From: Paracoccaceae bacterium
GTDB taxonomy: Bacteria; Pseudomonadota; Alphaproteobacteria; Rhodobacterales; Rhodobacteraceae
Length of the DNA: 64,000 nt
Reading direction: 5' to 3'
NCBI GenBank assembly: GCA_014239455.1
Contig: JAAZYV010000025.1
Coordinates: forward strand, 1 to 64,000
Shown here: in pieces, positions 42,870 to 52,643 of the stretch
How positions within the stretch are numbered: position 1 is the first letter of the stretch
Layout: the number at the start of each line of letters is the position of its first letter
Translations under genes and position numbers: made by a program
The notes under the pieces: model-generated
Database searches by the model: none
What the model saw: only the letters and a program-made list of their open reading frames with translations
Told to the model about the DNA's origin: nothing

Positions 42870-43766
42870 TTATTTTTTTGTTTTTAAAATGTCACATATG
42901 GCATCTAGTTCTTCCAGATTCTTATATGAAATGTAAACGTTTCCTGAATTTTTCTTTTTATCATGGGAAATTCTCGTTGGAAATCTTATATGAGCAGTGA
43001 GGGATCTTTCCAAATCAACAGTATCAGGGTCTTTTATTGAAGAAGACCCACCTCTTATTTCTTTTTCATCAGTGTTTATTTTTTGTCTCTTAGCAAAAAA
43101 CTCTGTTTGCCTAACAGACAAGCCCTTTTTAATTACTAACCTGGATAACAAAATAGGATCTTGAAAATTTAACAGCGCCCTAGCATGACCTGCACTAAGT
43201 TCTCCATTTCTAACATACCCCATTACTTCCTGAGGTAATGACAGAATTCTTATTGCATTAGAAATATAAGGTCTTGATTTTCCAACTATTTCAGCAATTT
43301 TATCGTGTTTGTATTTGAATTCCTCTGCTAATTTTAAGTAACCTTCTGCTTCCTCTAGTGGGCTTAGTTCAGTTCGCTGCACATTTTCTATGATAGCTAT
43401 TTCTATGATTTCTTTAGGGGTTAATTCTTTAACTATTACCGGAACTTCATGTAAACGTGCCATCTGGGCTGCTCGCCAGCGTCTTTCACCGGCCACTATC
43501 TTATATTCTGATTTGCCTTCCTTAACCACAATCAAAGGTTGTAAAATACCTTTGTCCTTAATAGTTTCTGATAACTTTCTTAACTCTTCAGGATTGAAGC
43601 TCTTTCTGGGTTGATTTGGGTTAGGCCTTAGATTTTCTATAGGTATTAATAACTCTCCCGCTTTCCTCAAATTACTTTCGATCTGATTTTCATTTGGATT
43701 TATATCCTCAATATTATCAGTTAAAAATGAAGACAATCCTCTTCCTAATGCTTTCTTTTTGTTCAA
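42870..43766 (-). CDS. parB: Chromosome partitioning protein ParB
   Basis: 298-residue CTPase clamp protein that loads at parS and spreads. KKALGRGLSSFL at the start, the GERRWRAAQMA box, ENVQRTELSPLEEAEGY and the helix-turn-helix region VGKSRPYISNAIRILSLP are typical. It probably starts at TTG 43766. It sits 19 bases after parA, and its likely binding sites are at 45.2 and 47.1 kb. Confidence 0.95.
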   Translation of the reverse strand: MNKKKALGRGLSSFLTDNIEDINPNENQIESNLRKAGELLIPIENLRPNPNQPRKSFNPEELRKLSETIKDKGILQPLIVVKEGKSEYKIVAGERRWRAAQMARLHEVPVIVKELTPKEIIEIAIIENVQRTELSPLEEAEGYLKLAEEFKYKHDKIAEIVGKSRPYISNAIRILSLPQEVMGYVRNGELSAGHARALLNFQDPILLSRLVIKKGLSVRQTEFFAKRQKINTDEKEIRGGSSSIKDPDTVDLERSLTAHIRFPTRISHDKKKNSGNVYISYKNLEELDAICDILKTKK

Positions 43767-43785
43767 TGCTCATAACCTCTTTTGT

Positions 43786-44610
43786 TTATCCTGTAGATGA
43801 CAACGTATTTCTTTCCCGTTTTAGAAATTCGGCAGCTAGTTTTTGATATGCTATAGAACCAAGACACTTTCTATCATATATAACACCGGGCAAAGAATAA
43901 GAAGGGGCTTCACTTAATTTAACATTTCTAGGAATCATTGTATTAAAAACAAGATCACTTAATGTTGACCTAACATCTTCTTCTATTTGGATTGAAAGAT
44001 TGTTTCGTTTATCAAACATAGTAAGTAAAACACCTAATATTCTTAATTCCTTATTAAAAGTATTCCGTATTTCTTTAATCGTTACCATAAGTTGCGACAA
44101 ACCCTCTAGTGCAAAGAATTCTGTCTGCAAGGGAATAATAACCATCTTAGCAGACACCAATGAATTAACCGTAAGTAAATTTAAAGCAGGTGGGCAATCC
44201 ATGAAAACATAATCAAATTTTCTCGTTTCTGATAATTCCTTTATTAGGCATCTCCTTAATCTCACAGCTTTTTGTTCAGTGTTAACTAAATCCATATCCA
44301 CTGATGCAAGATCTGAGTTTGCTGGAACAATGAATAAATTAGGTACTTTTGTTTCTTTTAAAACATTTGATAGCTTTTCTTCAGCTATAATCAAGTCATA
44401 GGAACTCATTTTACGGTCTTCTGGTAAAATTCCCAATCCTGTCGACGCATTACCCTGAGAATCTAAATCAATAATTAAAACTTTTTTTCCTGCAGCTGAC
44501 AGGCATGTGGCGAGGTTAAGGACAGTAGTTGTTTTGCCTACACCACCTTTTTGATTCACTACAGTAATAAGGTTCGTCTGACCTCCAACTTCTTCTACTT
44601 TATTGAGCAA
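43786..44610 (-). CDS. parA: Chromosome partitioning ATPase ParA
   Basis: 274-residue deviant-Walker ATPase that moves ParB-parS complexes. Walker A is VVNQKGGVGKTTTVLNLA; YVFMDCPPALNLLTVN and IPLQTEFFALEGLSQL follow. The TTG start at 44610 lies inside the end of rsmG (11-base overlap) with AAGGA about nine bases upstream. The parA-parB pair belongs to the origin-proximal partition locus. Confidence 0.95.
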   Translation of the reverse strand: MLNKVEEVGGQTNLITVVNQKGGVGKTTTVLNLATCLSAAGKKVLIIDLDSQGNASTGLGILPEDRKMSSYDLIIAEEKLSNVLKETKVPNLFIVPANSDLASVDMDLVNTEQKAVRLRRCLIKELSETRKFDYVFMDCPPALNLLTVNSLVSAKMVIIPLQTEFFALEGLSQLMVTIKEIRNTFNKELRILGVLLTMFDKRNNLSIQIEEDVRSTLSDLVFNTMIPRNVKLSEAPSYSLPGVIYDRKCLGSIAYQKLAAEFLKRERNTLSSTG

Positions 44611-45241
44611 CTTTGATGTTCCTTATTTCCAATATTGAAGAATCTACCTCCAACAAATTACTAATCTCCCTCATCTCAAATTTCCAATACTCTAATGATT
44701 CTTTGATTTCTACTGAAAATGTTTTTCCTTTTGGAAAGAGACTAATAGTTCTATCGTTTTTATGCATGTAAGCTATTTCAATCAAGAGTTTTAAAGCCCC
44801 AAATGCCCTAGCAGAAATAACATCTGCTTTCTGAGGTTTTATATTCTCTATCTTACTGCATAAAATGCGAACGTTCAAAGAAAGTTTTAGACCAACCTGT
44901 TCCAGGAAAAATGCCTTCTTTTTATTTTTTTCCACTAATGTCACTTTTAGTTGAGGATTCAATTCCTGAGCTATAATACCAATCACCAAACCAGGGAATC
45001 CTCCTCCAGAACCAAAATCCAACCATGTTTTTACATTCTGAGGCGCATATAACCATAATTGAGAACTATCGAGAAAATGCCTTTGCCAAGCAATTCCTAT
45101 GGATTTCCTTGAAACTAAATTAATTTTTGTGTTCCATTCGAAAAGCGTGCGGTAATAGTAATGTAGTTTTTCACATGTTTCACGTGAAACACCTATTTTA
45201 TCTAAAAGAAAGATATCTTTACAATGATGACTTTGTACCAT
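44600..45241 (-). CDS. rsmG: 16S rRNA (guanine527-N7)-methyltransferase
   Basis: About 213 residues. The SAM loop LDFGSGGGFPGLVIGI is near residue 80 and the family peptide VSRETCEKLHYYY near residue 15. That VSRET is encoded by a parS palindrome. The start is uncertain: ATG 45241 is the latest plausible; the frame is open to 45283, over the mnmG end. Other in-frame ATG codons lie upstream. Confidence 0.92.
   Translation of the reverse strand: MVQSHHCKDIFLLDKIGVSRETCEKLHYYYRTLFEWNTKINLVSRKSIGIAWQRHFLDSSQLWLYAPQNVKTWLDFGSGGGFPGLVIGIIAQELNPQLKVTLVEKNKKKAFFLEQVGLKLSLNVRILCSKIENIKPQKADVISARAFGALKLLIEIAYMHKNDRTISLFPKGKTFSVEIKESLEYWKFEMREISNLLEVDSSILEIRNIKVAQ
45176..45191. promoter_or_regulatory. 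parS site inside rsmG
   Basis: TGTTTCACGTGAAACA, a perfect 16-base palindrome identical to the bacterial parS consensus bound by ParB. It lies in the rsmG coding region, where it spells G-V-S-R-E-T-C, about 0.6 kb from parA and about 5.8 kb from the predicted oriC. Confidence 0.93.
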
Positions 45242-47138
45242 AGGGACGTTGTTCATAATTGCCATGATCTCTTTCTGCACCACTATACTTTTTTACCCAT
45301 AAATGTACTAGGGTCAAAGCAGCCGGGGTCATGCCCTCTATCCTAGAAGCCTGAAGTAAATCAATAGGTCGAATTAGTTCTAACTTTGACTGAATTTCGT
45401 TAGAAAGGCCATTGATTAACTTGTAATCAAATTTTTCAGGTATTTTTGTTCTAGAGTTCTTTTTGGTTGCTTCTATTTCTACTTTCTGTCTTCTGATATA
45501 CACATCATATCTGACATCGTGTGCTACTTGTAATAAAATACTTTCTTCAATGCACTTGAGTTCTGGCCAAAGAAACTGGATTTTTTTGAGTGGCAGCTTT
45601 GAATCACATATAAAATCCAAAGCACATCGAATCTTCCCATCTTGTTTCACCGTAAAACCTAATTTAATAGCATTCGAGGGAGTTATTTTACATTCTTTAA
45701 GCATGGACTTGGCTTTTTTGATCTTGCTAATCTTATTAAGAAAAGCTTTATTTCTATTTGAGTTTATGGTGCCCATAACTGAACCCAGTTGGGTAAGTCT
45801 TTGATCTGCATTATCGGCACGTAAAGTCAGTCTATACTCTGCCCTAGATGTAAACATTCTATACGGTTCCTTAACACCCCTAGTGACTAAATCGTCAATA
45901 AGAACACCTATATAACCCTGATCTCTTCGAATGATGGTAGGTTCATTAGAGCGAACAAACATCACCGAGTTTATACCTGCGATAAGGCCTTGGGAAGATG
46001 CTTCCTCATAGCCAGTAGTGCCGTTTATCTGTCCTGCTAAGAAAATACCTCCTAGTGCTTTCATTTCTAAGGATGGCTTCAATGATCTTGGGTCAATATA
46101 GTCATACTCTATGGCATACCCGGCCTGTAATATCTTAACAGTTTCTAATGCTTTTATTGACCTGACATATTTTTCTTGGATTTCCTCTGGCAAAGAAGTT
46201 GAGATGCCATTTGGATAAATAACGTCAGTATTCAACCCCTCAGGTTCCAAAAATATTTGGTGACTTTCTCTTTCAGCAAACCGAACTACTTTATCCTCTA
46301 TAGATGGACAATATCTAGGGCCTGCCGACAGTATTTTACCGCTGTAGATGGATGATCTGCTAATATTTTCTTCTATAATTTCATGAGTTCGCTTGTTGGT
46401 GTAAGTAATATGACACGGTATCTGTTTTAGTCTGGTTTTTTTTGTTAGAAATGAGAAATAATGCGGCTTCAAATCAGCATATTGTTTTTCAAGAATAGAC
46501 CAGTTAATTGTCTTACCATCAAGTCTTGGTGGCGTCCCTGTCTTCAGTCGACCCATAGGTAAATCCATTTCCCTAAGTCTATCAGCCAATCTTATTGAAG
46601 CCACATCTCCGCTTCTTCCACCAGGATATGACTTCTGTCCTATATGTATTTGGCCATTCAAAAACGTTCCTGTGGTTAAGATGACACACTTGCAATTAAC
46701 TATTTCAGAATTTCCAAAAACGACACCACTCACTGAATAATTTTTTACCACTAAATCTGTGACTTCTGCTTCTATTATTGTTAAAAAATCAATTTTATTT
46801 AGTCTTTTTTGAATTATCTTCTTGTATTCCTGTCTGTCGATCTGAGTTCTAGGACCTTGAACCGCTGGGCCCTTACTTTTGTTCAACAATCTAAACTGTA
46901 TTCCTGAAGCATCAGCTACTACACCCATAATACCACCCAAGGCATCAACTTCCCTTACCAGATGCCCCTTTCCAAGACCTCCTATGGCAGGATTACAAGA
47001 CATTTCACCTATTTTAGACATATCATTAGTAATCAAAAGAGTTCTTATACCCATCTTACTACTAATATAAGCAGCCTCAGCTCCCGCATGACCACCACCA
47101 ATAACTAAAATTTCATAAAAAGGTTTCACGTGAAACAC
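45219..47138 (-). CDS. mnmG: tRNA uridine-5-carboxymethylaminomethyl modification enzyme MnmG
   Basis: About 639 residues, the FAD partner of MnmE in wobble U34 modification (GidA). It begins MFHVKPFYEILVIGGGHAGAEAA (FAD loop) and has SCNPAIGGLGKGHLVREVDALGG, GGRSGDVASIRLADRL and TGTPPRLDGKT. The first codon is GTG at 47138; a second GTG at 47129 has AGGGG eight bases upstream and may be the real start. The overlap with rsmG at the 3' end is about 20 bases. Confidence 0.96.
   Translation of the reverse strand: MFHVKPFYEILVIGGGHAGAEAAYISSKMGIRTLLITNDMSKIGEMSCNPAIGGLGKGHLVREVDALGGIMGVVADASGIQFRLLNKSKGPAVQGPRTQIDRQEYKKIIQKRLNKIDFLTIIEAEVTDLVVKNYSVSGVVFGNSEIVNCKCVILTTGTFLNGQIHIGQKSYPGGRSGDVASIRLADRLREMDLPMGRLKTGTPPRLDGKTINWSILEKQYADLKPHYFSFLTKKTRLKQIPCHITYTNKRTHEIIEENISRSSIYSGKILSAGPRYCPSIEDKVVRFAERESHQIFLEPEGLNTDVIYPNGISTSLPEEIQEKYVRSIKALETVKILQAGYAIEYDYIDPRSLKPSLEMKALGGIFLAGQINGTTGYEEASSQGLIAGINSVMFVRSNEPTIIRRDQGYIGVLIDDLVTRGVKEPYRMFTSRAEYRLTLRADNADQRLTQLGSVMGTINSNRNKAFLNKISKIKKAKSMLKECKITPSNAIKLGFTVKQDGKIRCALDFICDSKLPLKKIQFLWPELKCIEESILLQVAHDVRYDVYIRRQKVEIEATKKNSRTKIPEKFDYKLINGLSNEIQSKLELIRPIDLLQASRIEGMTPAALTLVHLWVKKYSGAERDHGNYEQRPYGTKSSL
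47122..47137. promoter_or_regulatory. parS site at the start of mnmG
   Basis: GGTTTCACGTGAAACA, one mismatch in the outermost base from parS, with a perfect core GTTTCACGTGAAAC (47123-47136). It overlaps the first codons of mnmG and encodes the F-H-V-K peptide. ParB bound here would lie over the mnmG ribosome site. Confidence 0.88.
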
Positions 47139-47154
47139 CCCTGTTTAAATTTAT

Positions 47155-48471
47155 TTATTTACCAATACAAAAACTAGTGAAGATTTCTCCTAAAATTTCT
47201 TCTGTGTTAACTCCTCCCAAAAGACCATCAAAATTTCTTAGTATGGTTCGCAATTCTTCTGCAATTATTTCATTCTCATAGTTTTTTTCTTCCATGTAAA
47301 CCCGGATGGTTCTTAAATGATCAAGACTGGATACTATCTTTTCTAAATGCCTGGTTCTTGTAATAGTACTAGCTTTTCTTACCTTATCCCCAAATATTTT
47401 CTTTAGGTTTCTCAGTAAATCCTCAAAACCCTTACCTGTTTTTCCAGAAATGCTAGGCTCCGAACCAGGCAAATCACCTTTTGGTCTTAAGACAATATCT
47501 GATTTCAAGTATTTAACTCCGAAACTCCTTATTTCTTCTTTGTCATTGGTTAAAAAAACACGAACATCAGAATTGTTTACCCTATCGATGGAATTAATAA
47601 CACCTATTTTCTCAATCTTATCATTGGTATGGCGAATACCTGCTGTGTCTAAAAATGTTACGGGTAAACCATCTAGATTATATCTAAGCTCAATTATATC
47701 CCTAGTTGTACCAGTAATCTCAGAAGTAATAGCCAACTTTCTCTTAGCCAGCCCATTCAAGAGAGTTGACTTACCTACATTTGGCTTACCAACAAGAGCT
47801 ACTTCAAAACCCCCTCTTATAGACTCTGCTAATTTAAAACCCTCTTTTTCCTCTATCAACTCAGTTTCTAAAATCTCTAAATCATGGATAAGACTATTAA
47901 CCAACCTATAACTGTCTACTTCATCGGAAAAATCTATAGAAGCTTCAACAACGGAAAGTATCTTTGTAGTTCTTTCTTTCCAACCATTGATTTTTTCAGA
48001 TAAAGAACCTGAGTATATATTTAAAGCTTGTTCTTGTTGAGCTTCAGTTTCTGCCACAAGCAAATCAGAAAGTCCTTCAACCTCTGAAAGGGTTATTTTG
48101 TTGTTTTCTAATGCTTTTTTTGTGAATTCACCCGGTTTTGCTAATCTAGCATAGCCTAAACCAGCCAATGATTCTAATACTGTTCCCACAACTATATGGC
48201 TTCCATGTAACTGTAGTTCTGCCATATCCTCACCTGTAAAACTTCTTCCTTTTTCAAACAAAATTACAAGCCCTCTATCTAATAACCTGCCTTCAATAGA
48301 AAAAATTTTCCTTAAATGAACTTTCCTGATCTGAGAAACTACAGGTTTGAAAGGTTTTTTTTTGCCCAGCAACCTACCTACTGCCTTAAAACTATCAGGA
48401 CCTGATATTCTAATAATGGCGACCGCAGAGATCCCTGGTGGTGTTGACAACGCAAAAATGGTAGCGGACAT
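47155..48471 (-). CDS. mnmE: tRNA modification GTPase MnmE
   Basis: 438-residue potassium-activated GTPase (TrmE) acting with MnmG. The N-terminal domain starts TIFALSTPPGISAVAIIRISGP. The G domain has GKPNVGKSTLLNGL and FLDTAGIRHT. The C-terminal catalytic Cys is in CIGK. It is directly upstream of mnmG on the same strand; the stop of mnmE is 16 bases from the mnmG start. Confidence 0.96.
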   Translation of the reverse strand: MSATIFALSTPPGISAVAIIRISGPDSFKAVGRLLGKKKPFKPVVSQIRKVHLRKIFSIEGRLLDRGLVILFEKGRSFTGEDMAELQLHGSHIVVGTVLESLAGLGYARLAKPGEFTKKALENNKITLSEVEGLSDLLVAETEAQQEQALNIYSGSLSEKINGWKERTTKILSVVEASIDFSDEVDSYRLVNSLIHDLEILETELIEEKEGFKLAESIRGGFEVALVGKPNVGKSTLLNGLAKRKLAITSEITGTTRDIIELRYNLDGLPVTFLDTAGIRHTNDKIEKIGVINSIDRVNNSDVRVFLTNDKEEIRSFGVKYLKSDIVLRPKGDLPGSEPSISGKTGKGFEDLLRNLKKIFGDKVRKASTITRTRHLEKIVSSLDHLRTIRVYMEEKNYENEIIAEELRTILRNFDGLLGGVNTEEILGEIFTSFCIGK

Positions 48472-48477
48472 TTCTTA

Positions 48478-49776
48478 TCAATTATTCATTGAGTCAAAAA
48501 ATTCAGAGTTGGTTTTGGTTTGTTTTAATTTACTTAACAAAAACTCTATTGCGTCAGTCGTACCCATAGGGTTCAAAATTCTCCGAAGAACAAAAACTTT
48601 TGTCAATTCATTCTTTTCAACCAGTAACTCTTCTTTCCTAGTACCTGATTTCAGCAAATCTATTGCTGGAAAAACTCTTTTGTCTGCCACTTTTCTATCC
48701 AAAATCAACTCTGAATTTCCAGTTCCTTTGAACTCTTCAAAAATCACTTCGTCCATCCGGCTACCTGTATCAATTAATGCTGTAGCTATTATAGTAAGTG
48801 AACCACCCTCTTCTATATTTCTAGCGGCCCCAAAAAACCTCTTAGGCCTTTGCAAAGCATTTGCATCGACCCCTCCTGTAAGAACTTTCCCTGAGGAGGG
48901 CACAACAGTGTTATAAGCTCTACCCAAACGGGTTATTGAATCTAATAATATCACCACGTCTCTTTTATGTTCGACCAGCCTTTTAGCTTTCTCTATAACC
49001 ATTTCTGCTACGGCAACATGTCGAGTTGCCGGTTCATCAAAAGTAGAAGATATAACTTCTCCTTTAACGGATCTTTGCATGTCTGTTACTTCTTCAGGTC
49101 TTTCATCCACCAAAAGGACTATAAGATAACTATCAGGTTGATTTTTTTCTATAGAATGAGCTATGTTTTGTAATATCACTGTTTTACCTGTTCTAGGTGG
49201 TGCCACAATCAAAGATCTCTGTCCTTTTCCTATCGGTGCAATCAAATCTATAACTCTTGCAGACTGATCTTTAATAGTAGGATCATCTATTTCAAGTTTA
49301 AATCTTTCATCAGGGTAAAGTGGCGTCAAATTATCAAAGTGTATTTTGTGTTTAGCTTTCTCAGGTTCTGAGAAATTTATAGCCCTCACTTTAACTAATC
49401 CGAAATATCTTTCACTGTCATTTGGCGCACAAATTACGCCCTCCATAGTGTCACCGGTTCTTAAAGAGTATTTTCTAATTTGAGAAGGACTAACATAAAT
49501 ATCATCAGGACCCGGTAAATAATTAGCATCAGTAGAACGCAAGAAACCAAAACCATCCTGAACAACTTCCAGCACACCATCACCGTAAATTTCAACTCCC
49601 TCTTCAGCCATCTCTTTGAGAATAGCAAACATCATATCACCTTTTCTCATAGTGGAAGCATTATCTATTTCAATTTTTTTCGCTAGCTTCAACAAGTTAG
49701 AGGGTGATTGAGATTTTAGTTCTGCTAAAGACAATTCTTTAATTGTCTTTAGATCAACCTGGTTTAAATCCACCAT
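48478..49776 (-). CDS. rho: Transcription termination factor Rho
   Basis: 432-residue hexameric RNA helicase. The N-terminal RNA-binding domain has [43 protein letters not shown]. The ATPase domain has [19 protein letters not shown] (Walker A) and [17 protein letters not shown] (Walker B). Few clear intrinsic terminators are visible in the window, so Rho is likely to end many of these transcripts. It precedes mnmE by six bases. Confidence 0.97.
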   Translation of the reverse strand: MVDLNQVDLKTIKELSLAELKSQSPSNLLKLAKKIEIDNASTMRKGDMMFAILKEMAEEGVEIYGDGVLEVVQDGFGFLRSTDANYLPGPDDIYVSPSQIRKYSLRTGDTMEGVICAPNDSERYFGLVKVRAINFSEPEKAKHKIHFDNLTPLYPDERFKLEIDDPTIKDQSARVIDLIAPIGKGQRSLIVAPPRTGKTVILQNIAHSIEKNQPDSYLIVLLVDERPEEVTDMQRSVKGEVISSTFDEPATRHVAVAEMVIEKAKRLVEHKRDVVILLDSITRLGRAYNTVVPSSGKVLTGGVDANALQRPKRFFGAARNIEEGGSLTIIATALIDTGSRMDEVIFEEFKGTGNSELILDRKVADKRVFPAIDLLKSGTRKEELLVEKNELTKVFVLRRILNPMGTTDAIEFLLSKLKQTKTNSEFFDSMNN

Positions 49777-49873
49777 TTCTAAACTCTCTCGGTATAATTA
49801 GGATAAAAGAACAGAGAAACTGCCCTTAGTTATCGCTAGTATGATAAAAAAAAGTTAAAGTCAATTTTATTTT

Positions 49874-50908
49874 TTATTTATGTAAGGTGGCTATTAAGCT
49901 TTCAACATTTTTTATGTCAGCACTAGGTGTTATCCCGTGCCCGAGATTAAATATGTGGCCACCATTTGAAAACATTTTTTTTATGTTTAGTATTTCTTCT
50001 ATCATCATTTCACCACCAGAAACTAAAAACGAAGGATCCAGATTACCTTGGACAACAATGTTGTTTTGAACATTATCTTTTGCCCAAATCAAAGGCAAAT
50101 TAGAATCTAAAGCCACACAATCAAACGCTTTGATTTGAGAGAATTTTGTGTAGTGAGGTCCTACACCTCTTGGAAATACTATTATTTGTACATATGGAAA
50201 TATTTCCTTTAGCCTTTCGGCTATTTCTTTCATCGGTTTTAAAGAATACTTTTCTACTAAAGAACCTGGTAAAGAACCAGCCCAGCTATCAAAAAGCTTA
50301 ATAACATCTGCACCAGCTTCTATCTGTTTGGATAGATAATCAACAGTGGCATCTGTAATTTTTGATATTAAAGTGTTAAAACTTTCTGGATTTCTTGCCA
50401 GAAACATTTTTGTTTTTTGATGATCTTTTGATCCTCTACCCTCTATCATATAAGTAGAAACAGTCCAAGGAGATCCAGCAAAACCTATTAAAGTTATGTT
50501 CTTATTTAATTTTGATTTTATCAAACTAACAGCATCATAAACAGGGCTTAAGGTATCATGAATAGCATTTGTTTTTAGAAGTTTTAAAACATCGGAATGA
50601 TCATTTACCGTTTCTAAAATTGGTCCTTCACCTTCTCTAAACTCTAACTTTAAACCAAGAGCATTAGGTATCAGCAAGATATCTGCAAATAATATAGCTC
50701 CATCCAAATCAAAGCGGTTTAGTGGTTGTAAGGTAACTTCAGCAGCTAGTTTAGGATTGTAACAAAGGTCTAAGAAACCACCTGCTAGAACACGTGTATT
50801 TTTATATTCGGGTAAATAACGACCCGCTTGTCTCATAAGCCAAACAGGTGGAACTTTAAATTTTTCACCATTTAATACTGCAAGTAATTTTTTATTATTC
50901 TTTATCAT
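49874..50908 (-). CDS. hemE: Uroporphyrinogen decarboxylase
   Basis: 344-residue heme synthesis enzyme converting uroporphyrinogen III to coproporphyrinogen III. VPPVWLMRQAGRYLPEYKNTR at the start is the substrate-binding signature; ILFADILLIPNALGLKLEF and IKLFDSWAGSL are also family motifs. The ATG is at 50908. hemE marks the chromosome origin in Caulobacter and many alphaproteobacteria. Confidence 0.97.
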   Translation of the reverse strand: MIKNNKKLLAVLNGEKFKVPPVWLMRQAGRYLPEYKNTRVLAGGFLDLCYNPKLAAEVTLQPLNRFDLDGAILFADILLIPNALGLKLEFREGEGPILETVNDHSDVLKLLKTNAIHDTLSPVYDAVSLIKSKLNKNITLIGFAGSPWTVSTYMIEGRGSKDHQKTKMFLARNPESFNTLISKITDATVDYLSKQIEAGADVIKLFDSWAGSLPGSLVEKYSLKPMKEIAERLKEIFPYVQIIVFPRGVGPHYTKFSQIKAFDCVALDSNLPLIWAKDNVQNNIVVQGNLDPSFLVSGGEMMIEEILNIKKMFSNGGHIFNLGHGITPSADIKNVESLIATLHK

Positions 50909-51190
50909 AATTAAAAATATATATTATTATATAGTTATAGTATGTAGTATCACTGTATTTTGTGGAAAAATAGTATTAAAGATTTTTTATATAAGAAAAA
51001 CATATTATGTGTTTGATAAATAATAATAATTTTAAATATTCACATATATGTATAAAGATATTAACAAATAAAAAATTTTACATGTTTGTGAATAAAAAAT
51101 ATATAAAGCGAATAAAAAAACAACGATAAATAATTTAATTTAGTTTTGTGGAAAACTGAATGGAAAGTAGTAATGAGTGTGGATAAATAT
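50909..51190. other. oriC: Candidate chromosome replication origin (oriC)
   Basis: A gap of about 260 bases between hemE and aroE, one of the most AT-rich parts of the window, with long runs of A and T. DnaA-box-like 9-mers, all in the same orientation: TGTGGAAAA at 50961-50969, TGTGAATAA at 51087-51095, TGTGGAAAA at 51147-51155 and a perfect TGTGGATAA at 51178-51186. Flanking genes hemE and aroE diverge. parAB and two parS sites lie within 4-8 kb. In Caulobacter oriC is also beside hemE. Confidence 0.7.
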
Positions 51191-52024
51191 GAGATGAGCC
51201 TCTCTGGTGTTATAGGTGATCCTATAGCACACAGTAAGTCTCCTCTAATTCAGAATTTTTGGATAAAAAAAAATAAATTAGAAGGGTATTATATACCAAT
51301 AAGAGTAACTAAAGGAGAGATAAAAAAGAAAATTAAATGTTTAAAGGAACTTGGTTTTAAAGGGTTAAATGTAACTGTACCTCATAAAATTGATGCTTTT
51401 TATTTAGCTGACAAGGTAACTATAGAAGCCAAAAACGTAGGTGCAGCTAACACCCTTTATTTCGAAGATGATTTAATAATAGGGGATAATACTGATACAT
51501 TTGGATTTAAGAACAGTATATTACGCAATTTTCCATTTTATAACTTTAAAAAAGAAAAAGTTCTTATTTACGGGGCGGGTGGTGCCGCAAGAGCAGTATT
51601 GTCAGTTTTTGTAAATGAAAAAACAGCTGAAATCAGATTGATTAATAGAAGTAAAGAAAGAGCTCTAGCGTTAAAGGAAGAGTTTTCTGATTCAATTAGT
51701 TTATTTGAATGGAAAAACAACATAGCGGCATTAGATGGTGTTACGACAGTAGTAAACACCACTAGCTTAGGTAATTTAGGAAACGAACCGTTTCCTCATA
51801 CTTTAAAAGGCGTTAAAAGAAATGCTGTTGGAATAGATCTCGTTTACAACCCTTTGGAAACATCATTTATGAAAAAAGCTAAGAAAGAACACATAAATTG
51901 TATTAATGGTTTGGATATGCTCGTTTACCAGGCTATGCCAGGTTTTAAAAGATGGTTTAAAAAGAAACCAGTTTATTCAAAAGAGTTAAGAGAGTTGTTG
52001 GAACATTCTTTGTTGAGAAGGTAA
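51173..52024 (+). CDS. aroE: Shikimate dehydrogenase
   Basis: About 283 residues; reduces dehydroshikimate with NADPH in aromatic amino-acid synthesis. GVIGDPIAHSKSPLIQNFW (shikimate site), LNVTVPHKIDAF (catalytic Lys), IYGAGGAARAVLSV (NADPH) and VNTTSLG are visible. The frame is open from a GTG at 51146; I take the ATG at 51173 with GGAAAG upstream, though the ATG at 51194 is possible. The 5' end overlaps the oriC candidate. Confidence 0.93.
   Translation: MSVDKYEMSLSGVIGDPIAHSKSPLIQNFWIKKNKLEGYYIPIRVTKGEIKKKIKCLKELGFKGLNVTVPHKIDAFYLADKVTIEAKNVGAANTLYFEDDLIIGDNTDTFGFKNSILRNFPFYNFKKEKVLIYGAGGAARAVLSVFVNEKTAEIRLINRSKERALALKEEFSDSISLFEWKNNIAALDGVTTVVNTTSLGNLGNEPFPHTLKGVKRNAVGIDLVYNPLETSFMKKAKKEHINCINGLDMLVYQAMPGFKRWFKKKPVYSKELRELLEHSLLRR
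51178..51186 (-). promoter_or_regulatory. Perfect DnaA box in oriC candidate
   Basis: TGTGGATAA on the plus strand, i.e. TTATCCACA on the minus strand, the consensus high-affinity DnaA box. It falls in the first codons of aroE, so the origin seems to reach into the gene. Confidence 0.75.
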
Positions 52025-52025
52025 T

Positions 52026-52643
52026 TTGTCTTTTAAACTAGGTATAACAGGTTTTATTGGTATGGGAAAAACAACAGTCTCATCTTTTTTTGTGGAACAA
52101 AACATACCCTTATGGGATGCTGATAAAAATGTTCACAGAATATACAAAAAGAATGGTTTGGGGTACAAAGCTTTAACAGCAAAGTTTCCGAATTTAATTA
52201 ATAATGTTGCTATTGACAGGAATCAGTTGTCCCAAATGATACAAAAAAAAGAAACGACACTTGATGTGATAGAATCTATAATTCATCCTCTATTATCATC
52301 AGAAAGGGAAAAATTTATTGACACGCATCGCCACCACTCACTCTTAGTATTTGATTTGCCTCTTCTTTTCGAAACAAAAGCTGATTCATGGTTAGATGCT
52401 GTATTATTAGTTAACTGTTCCAAGAAAACCCAAAAGAAGAGACTTTTAAAGAGGAAAAATTTAAATAATAAAAAAATAAAAATGTTAATTTCAAGACAAA
52501 ATAGGTATGTGGGTAGACGAGACAAATGTCATTTCATTATAAATTCTGATAAGGTTTTAGGTGATATGAAAACGGATGTATTATCAGTTATAAAAAAAAT
52601 TAAGGATAAGGTTTATGACAAGAGAAGTGGTTCTGGACACTGA
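52026..52643 (+). CDS. coaE: Dephospho-CoA kinase
   Basis: 205-residue enzyme of the last step of coenzyme A synthesis. The P-loop is GITGFIGMGKTTVSSFF and the substrate region PLWDADKNVHRIY. The start is TTG at 52026 with GAAGG upstream, one base after aroE. It overlaps dnaQ by 29 bases. Confidence 0.92.
   Translation: MSFKLGITGFIGMGKTTVSSFFVEQNIPLWDADKNVHRIYKKNGLGYKALTAKFPNLINNVAIDRNQLSQMIQKKETTLDVIESIIHPLLSSEREKFIDTHRHHSLLVFDLPLLFETKADSWLDAVLLVNCSKKTQKKRLLKRKNLNNKKIKMLISRQNRYVGRRDKCHFIINSDKVLGDMKTDVLSVIKKIKDKVYDKRSGSGH

Noticed and set aside
46879..47070. Plus-strand frames inside mnmG, infB, gyrB and other minus-strand genes
   Set aside because: They are shadows of strongly conserved genes with no domain or ribosome site of their own.
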